NCBI GenBank assembly: GCA_017744755.1
Contig: JAGIAU010000117.1
Span: 1-6,972 of the forward strand
From: Microbacteriaceae bacterium
GTDB taxonomy: Bacteria > Actinomycetota > Actinomycetes > Actinomycetales > Microbacteriaceae
DNA: 6,972 nucleotides
Reading direction: 5' to 3'
This document shows, piece after piece, positions 4,504 through 6,972 of the stretch; position 1 is the stretch's first letter, and every line of letters starts with the position of its first letter. A model generated the notes under the pieces. It was not told the origin of the DNA, did no database searches, and was given only the letters and a program-made list of their open reading frames with translations. Both the position numbers and the translations under genes were made by a program.

Positions 4504-5985
4504 GTGACCATGGAGCTTCCGCGCACCTACGAAGTGCGGACGTTCGGCTGCCAGATGAACGTCCACGACTCGGAACGACTGGGCGGCTCGCTCGAGGCGG
4601 CCGGCTTCGTGCGCGGCGAGCAGGGCTCGGCGGACGTCGTCGTCATCAACACCTGCGCCGTCCGCGAGAACGCGGACAACAAGCTGTACGGCACGCTCGG
4701 GCACCTGGCGCAGCTCAAGCGCGAGCGTCCGGGCATGCAGATCGCCGTCGGGGGCTGTCTCGCGCAGAAGGACAAGCACACGATCCAGGACCGCGCGCCC
4801 TGGGTCGACGTCGTCTTCGGCACGCACAACATGGGCTCACTGCCCGCGCTCCTCGACCGCGCGCGGCACAACGGCGAGGCCCAGCTCGAGATCCTCGAAT
4901 CGCTCGAGGTGTTCCCGTCCACGCTGCCGAGCCGTCGCGAGTCCACGCACAGCGCCTGGGTGTCCATCTCCGTCGGCTGCAACAACACCTGCACCTTCTG
5001 CATCGTCCCCGCGCTGCGGGGCAAGGAGCGCGACCGGCGGCCCGGCGACGTGCTCGCCGAGGTCGAGGCGGTCGTCGCCGACGGTGCGATCGAGGTCACG
5101 CTGCTCGGGCAGAACGTGAACTCCTACGGCGTCGAGTTCGGGGACCGCCGGGCGTTCTCGAAGCTGCTGCGGGCGACCGGGCGCATCGACGGGCTCGAGC
5201 GCGTCCGATTCACCAGCCCCCACCCGGCCGCGTTCACCGACGACGTCATCGAGGCGATGGCGGAGACGCCGAACGTCATGCCGCAGCTCCACATGCCGCT
5301 GCAGTCCGGCTCGGACCGCGTGCTCAAGGCCATGCGCCGCTCCTACCGCTCGGAGCGGTTCCTCGGCATCCTCGACCGCGTCCGCGCGGCCATCCCCGGG
5401 GCCGCGATCTCGACCGACGTCATCGTCGGCTTCCCCGGCGAGACCGAGGAGGACTTCGCGGAGACGCTGCGGGTCGTCGAGGCGTCGCGCTTCGCCTCCG
5501 CGTTCACCTTCCAGTACTCGATCCGTCCGGGCACGCCTGCGGCGACGATGCCCGAGCAGCTGCCGAAGGAGGTCGTGCAGGAGCGCTACGACCGCCTCGT
5601 CGAGCTCCAGGAGCGGATCTCCGCCGAGGAGAACGCGGCGCTCGTCGGCAGCACCCTCGAGGCCATGGCGACCGAGGGCGACGGCCGGAAGAACGAGGAG
5701 ACGCGTCGCATGTCGGGCCGTGCCCGCGACGGCCGGCTCGTGCACTTCGAGATCCCGCCCGGCTCGGACAGGCCGCGCCCCGGCGACATGGTCGCCGTCG
5801 AGGTGACGCAGTCGGCGCCGCACCACCTCATCGCCGACTCGATGACCGGCGAGCCGCTGCGTATCCGGGCGACCCGCGCCGGCGACGCCTGGGAGCGCGC
5901 GGTCCTCGGCGAGCACGCGCACGACCACCACGACGGCGCGGTGGCGGCCGGCCCGGTCTCGCTCGGCCTGCCCTCCGTCCGGTAG
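4504..5985 (+). CDS. miaB: tRNA-2-methylthio-N6-dimethylallyladenosine synthase MiaB
   Basis: This 493-residue radical SAM methylthiotransferase converts i6A37 to ms2i6A37 in tRNAs that read UNN codons. The N-terminal UPF0004 domain has its three cluster-binding cysteines: Cys16 in TFGCQMN, Cys51 in NTCAVRE and Cys85 in GGCLAQ. The radical SAM motif CNNTCTFC gives Cys159, Cys163 and Cys166, followed by IVPALRGKERDR. LLGQNVNSYG, HMPLQSGSDRVLKAMRR and DVIVGFPGETEEDF are classic MiaB blocks. A TRAM RNA-binding domain covers about 378-445, and the tail includes a His-rich stretch (EHAHDHHDG). Its length is normal for Actinobacteria. The GTG at 4504 is preferred because it sits six bases after a TACAAT element; an ATG two codons later is the alternative and changes little. 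miaA, which makes its substrate, follows 42 bp downstream. Confidence 0.97.
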   Translation: MTMELPRTYEVRTFGCQMNVHDSERLGGSLEAAGFVRGEQGSADVVVINTCAVRENADNKLYGTLGHLAQLKRERPGMQIAVGGCLAQKDKHTIQDRAPWVDVVFGTHNMGSLPALLDRARHNGEAQLEILESLEVFPSTLPSRRESTHSAWVSISVGCNNTCTFCIVPALRGKERDRRPGDVLAEVEAVVADGAIEVTLLGQNVNSYGVEFGDRRAFSKLLRATGRIDGLERVRFTSPHPAAFTDDVIEAMAETPNVMPQLHMPLQSGSDRVLKAMRRSYRSERFLGILDRVRAAIPGAAISTDVIVGFPGETEEDFAETLRVVEASRFASAFTFQYSIRPGTPAATMPEQLPKEVVQERYDRLVELQERISAEENAALVGSTLEAMATEGDGRKNEETRRMSGRARDGRLVHFEIPPGSDRPRPGDMVAVEVTQSAPHHLIADSMTGEPLRIRATRAGDAWERAVLGEHAHDHHDGAVAAGPVSLGLPSVR

Positions 5986-6015
5986 TCCCCGTCCCTGGGC
6001 GAGCGGGGCGAGACG

Positions 6016-6020
6016 AAGGA
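6016..6020 (+). promoter_or_regulatory. Ribosome binding site of miaA
   Basis: AAGGA ends seven bases before the ATG at 6028, a good actinobacterial Shine-Dalgarno sequence that fixes the start. No separate promoter is evident in the 42 bp gap after miaB, so co-transcription with miaB is likely. Confidence 0.75.
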
Positions 6021-6027
6021 TGGCGCG

Positions 6028-6942
6028 ATGAACACGCTCCTCGCGATCGTCGGCGCGACCGGCACCGGCAAGTCGGCGCTCGCGCTCGACCTCGCGGAGG
6101 CGCTCGCCGCCGAGGGCCGCGGCGCCGAGATCGTCAACGCCGATGCGATGCAGCTCTACCGCGGCATGGACATCGGCACGGCCAAGGTGCCCGTCGCGGA
6201 GCGCCGGGGCGTGCCGCACCACCTGCTCGACATGCTCGAGCCCTCCGAGGAGGCGTCGGTCGCGGCCTATCAGCGCGAGGCCCGGGCGGCGGTCGAGGCG
6301 ATCCAGACCCGCGGCGCCGTCCCGATCCTCGTGGGCGGGTCCGGGCTGTACGTGTCGAGCGTCATCCAGGACTTCGCGTTCCCGGGCCGGGACGCCGAGG
6401 TGCGGGCCCGCCTCGAGGCCGAGCTGGCCGCCGAGGGCGCCTCCGCGCTGCATGCCCGGCTGGCCGCGGCGGATCCCGCAGCCGCCGCGCGGGTCGACCC
6501 GGCGAACGGCCGCCGCGTCGTGCGGGCGCTCGAGGTGGTCGAGCTCGAGGGATCGTTCAGGCCCGGGCTGCCCGAGGATCGCGAGCCGTGGCAGCGGGCC
6601 GCCGTCGTCATGCTCGAGCTGCCCCGCGATCGACTCGTGCCGCGCCTCGACGCGAGAGTCGAGCGGATGTGGGCCGACGGCCTGCTCGACGAGGCGAACG
6701 CGCTCCGCTCCGGGCCGGGCCTCGGCGTCACGGCCGCGCGTGCGATCGGCTACGCGCAGGCGATCGCCCAGCTCGACGGCGCGGCGACACAGGCGGAGGC
6801 GATCGCGGAGACCCAGTTCCTCACCCGGCGATACGCACGGCGGCAGGTGTCCTGGTTCCGGCGGTACCGGGACGCCGCGCGAGTGCCCGCGGATGCCGCG
6901 CCCGGCGATCGCGTCGCGGCGGCGCTCGCGCTCATCGCCTGA
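6028..6942 (+). CDS. miaA: tRNA dimethylallyltransferase MiaA
   Basis: This 304-residue enzyme moves the dimethylallyl group from DMAPP to N6 of A37 in UNN-reading tRNAs, the step before MiaB. It has the P-loop GATGTGKS at 9-16, the NADAMQLYRGMDIGTAK block at 37-53 with the catalytic-type Asp39 and Gln42, PHHLLD at 63-68, GGSGLY at 103-108 and the C-terminal TRRYARRQ at 266-273 that contacts the tRNA. The substrate-entry insertion between about 115 and 185 is present. Length is typical for the family (about 300), and both ends are inside the window. It probably forms a two-gene unit with miaB. Only 30 bases follow its stop, with no recognisable gene start; the usual next gene in this neighbourhood is dapF. 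Confidence 0.97.
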   Translation: MNTLLAIVGATGTGKSALALDLAEALAAEGRGAEIVNADAMQLYRGMDIGTAKVPVAERRGVPHHLLDMLEPSEEASVAAYQREARAAVEAIQTRGAVPILVGGSGLYVSSVIQDFAFPGRDAEVRARLEAELAAEGASALHARLAAADPAAAARVDPANGRRVVRALEVVELEGSFRPGLPEDREPWQRAAVVMLELPRDRLVPRLDARVERMWADGLLDEANALRSGPGLGVTAARAIGYAQAIAQLDGAATQAEAIAETQFLTRRYARRQVSWFRRYRDAARVPADAAPGDRVAAALALIA

Positions 6943-6972
6943 GCGCGTTCGCCCGTGCGCCGAGTCCGGGTG

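Noticed and set aside
2778..4526. 582-codon open frame on the - strand opposite recA-recX
   Set aside because: It is antisense to two certain genes, its composition is typical of a GC-skewed shadow frame, and no recognisable motif is present.
5986..6008. Possible terminator between miaB and miaA (CCCCG...CGGGG)
   Set aside because: The stem is only five base pairs with a loop of about twelve bases and no T-run, and miaA follows at once with a strong ribosome binding site; read-through is more likely.
4837..6453. 538-codon open frame on the - strand opposite miaB-miaA
   Set aside because: It is antisense to conserved genes, rich in Arg, Asp, Gly and Val as expected from reverse-complemented high-GC codons, and has no family motif.
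6943..6972. Possible start of the next gene (GTG at 6955)
   Set aside because: Only six codons remain in the window and they do not resemble the expected DapF N-terminus.

Overview
The window is a stretch of chromosome from a high-GC actinobacterium, most likely a member of the Microbacteriaceae or a close relative. The evidence is the base composition, the codon use and above all the gene order pgsA - cinA - clgR - DUF3046 - recA - recX - miaB - miaA, a conserved actinobacterial neighbourhood. Every confident gene is on the + strand. I see no mobile element, CRISPR array, rRNA, tRNA or sign of horizontal transfer. The genus cannot be named from this sequence alone.

Layout. The 3' part of pgsA (phospholipid synthesis) enters from the left edge and overlaps cinA (NMN deamidase family) by 20 bp. 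A 140 bp control region follows, with a good ClgR operator, an ECF-like promoter, a possible sigma-A-type promoter and an inverted repeat. It leads to clgR, a regulator of Clp protease and stress genes, and then to a small DUF3046 gene with a TTG start. A 176 bp spacer ends in a promoter placed for a leaderless transcript of an unrecognised proline-rich lipoprotein. A 242 bp region then controls recA. It has a LexA box over an extended -10 promoter and, closer to the gene, a near-exact PafBC (RecA-NDp) promoter, so both actinobacterial DNA-damage pathways appear to converge there. A hairpin sits in the recA leader. recX follows recA by 12 bp. miaB has its own TACAAT element placed so that the mRNA would begin at its GTG start codon. 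miaA follows 42 bp later with a good ribosome binding site. The last 30 bases after miaA show no supportable feature; dapF is the usual next gene in this neighbourhood but cannot be identified here.

How the genes work together. RecA and its modulator RecX form a DNA-repair unit. MiaA isopentenylates A37 of tRNAs reading UNN codons and MiaB then methylthiolates it, so this pair makes ms2i6A. ClgR links the locus to protein quality control and envelope stress. I find no undescribed multi-gene system. What deserves a second look is the regulatory DNA and the uncharacterised lipoprotein next to recA.
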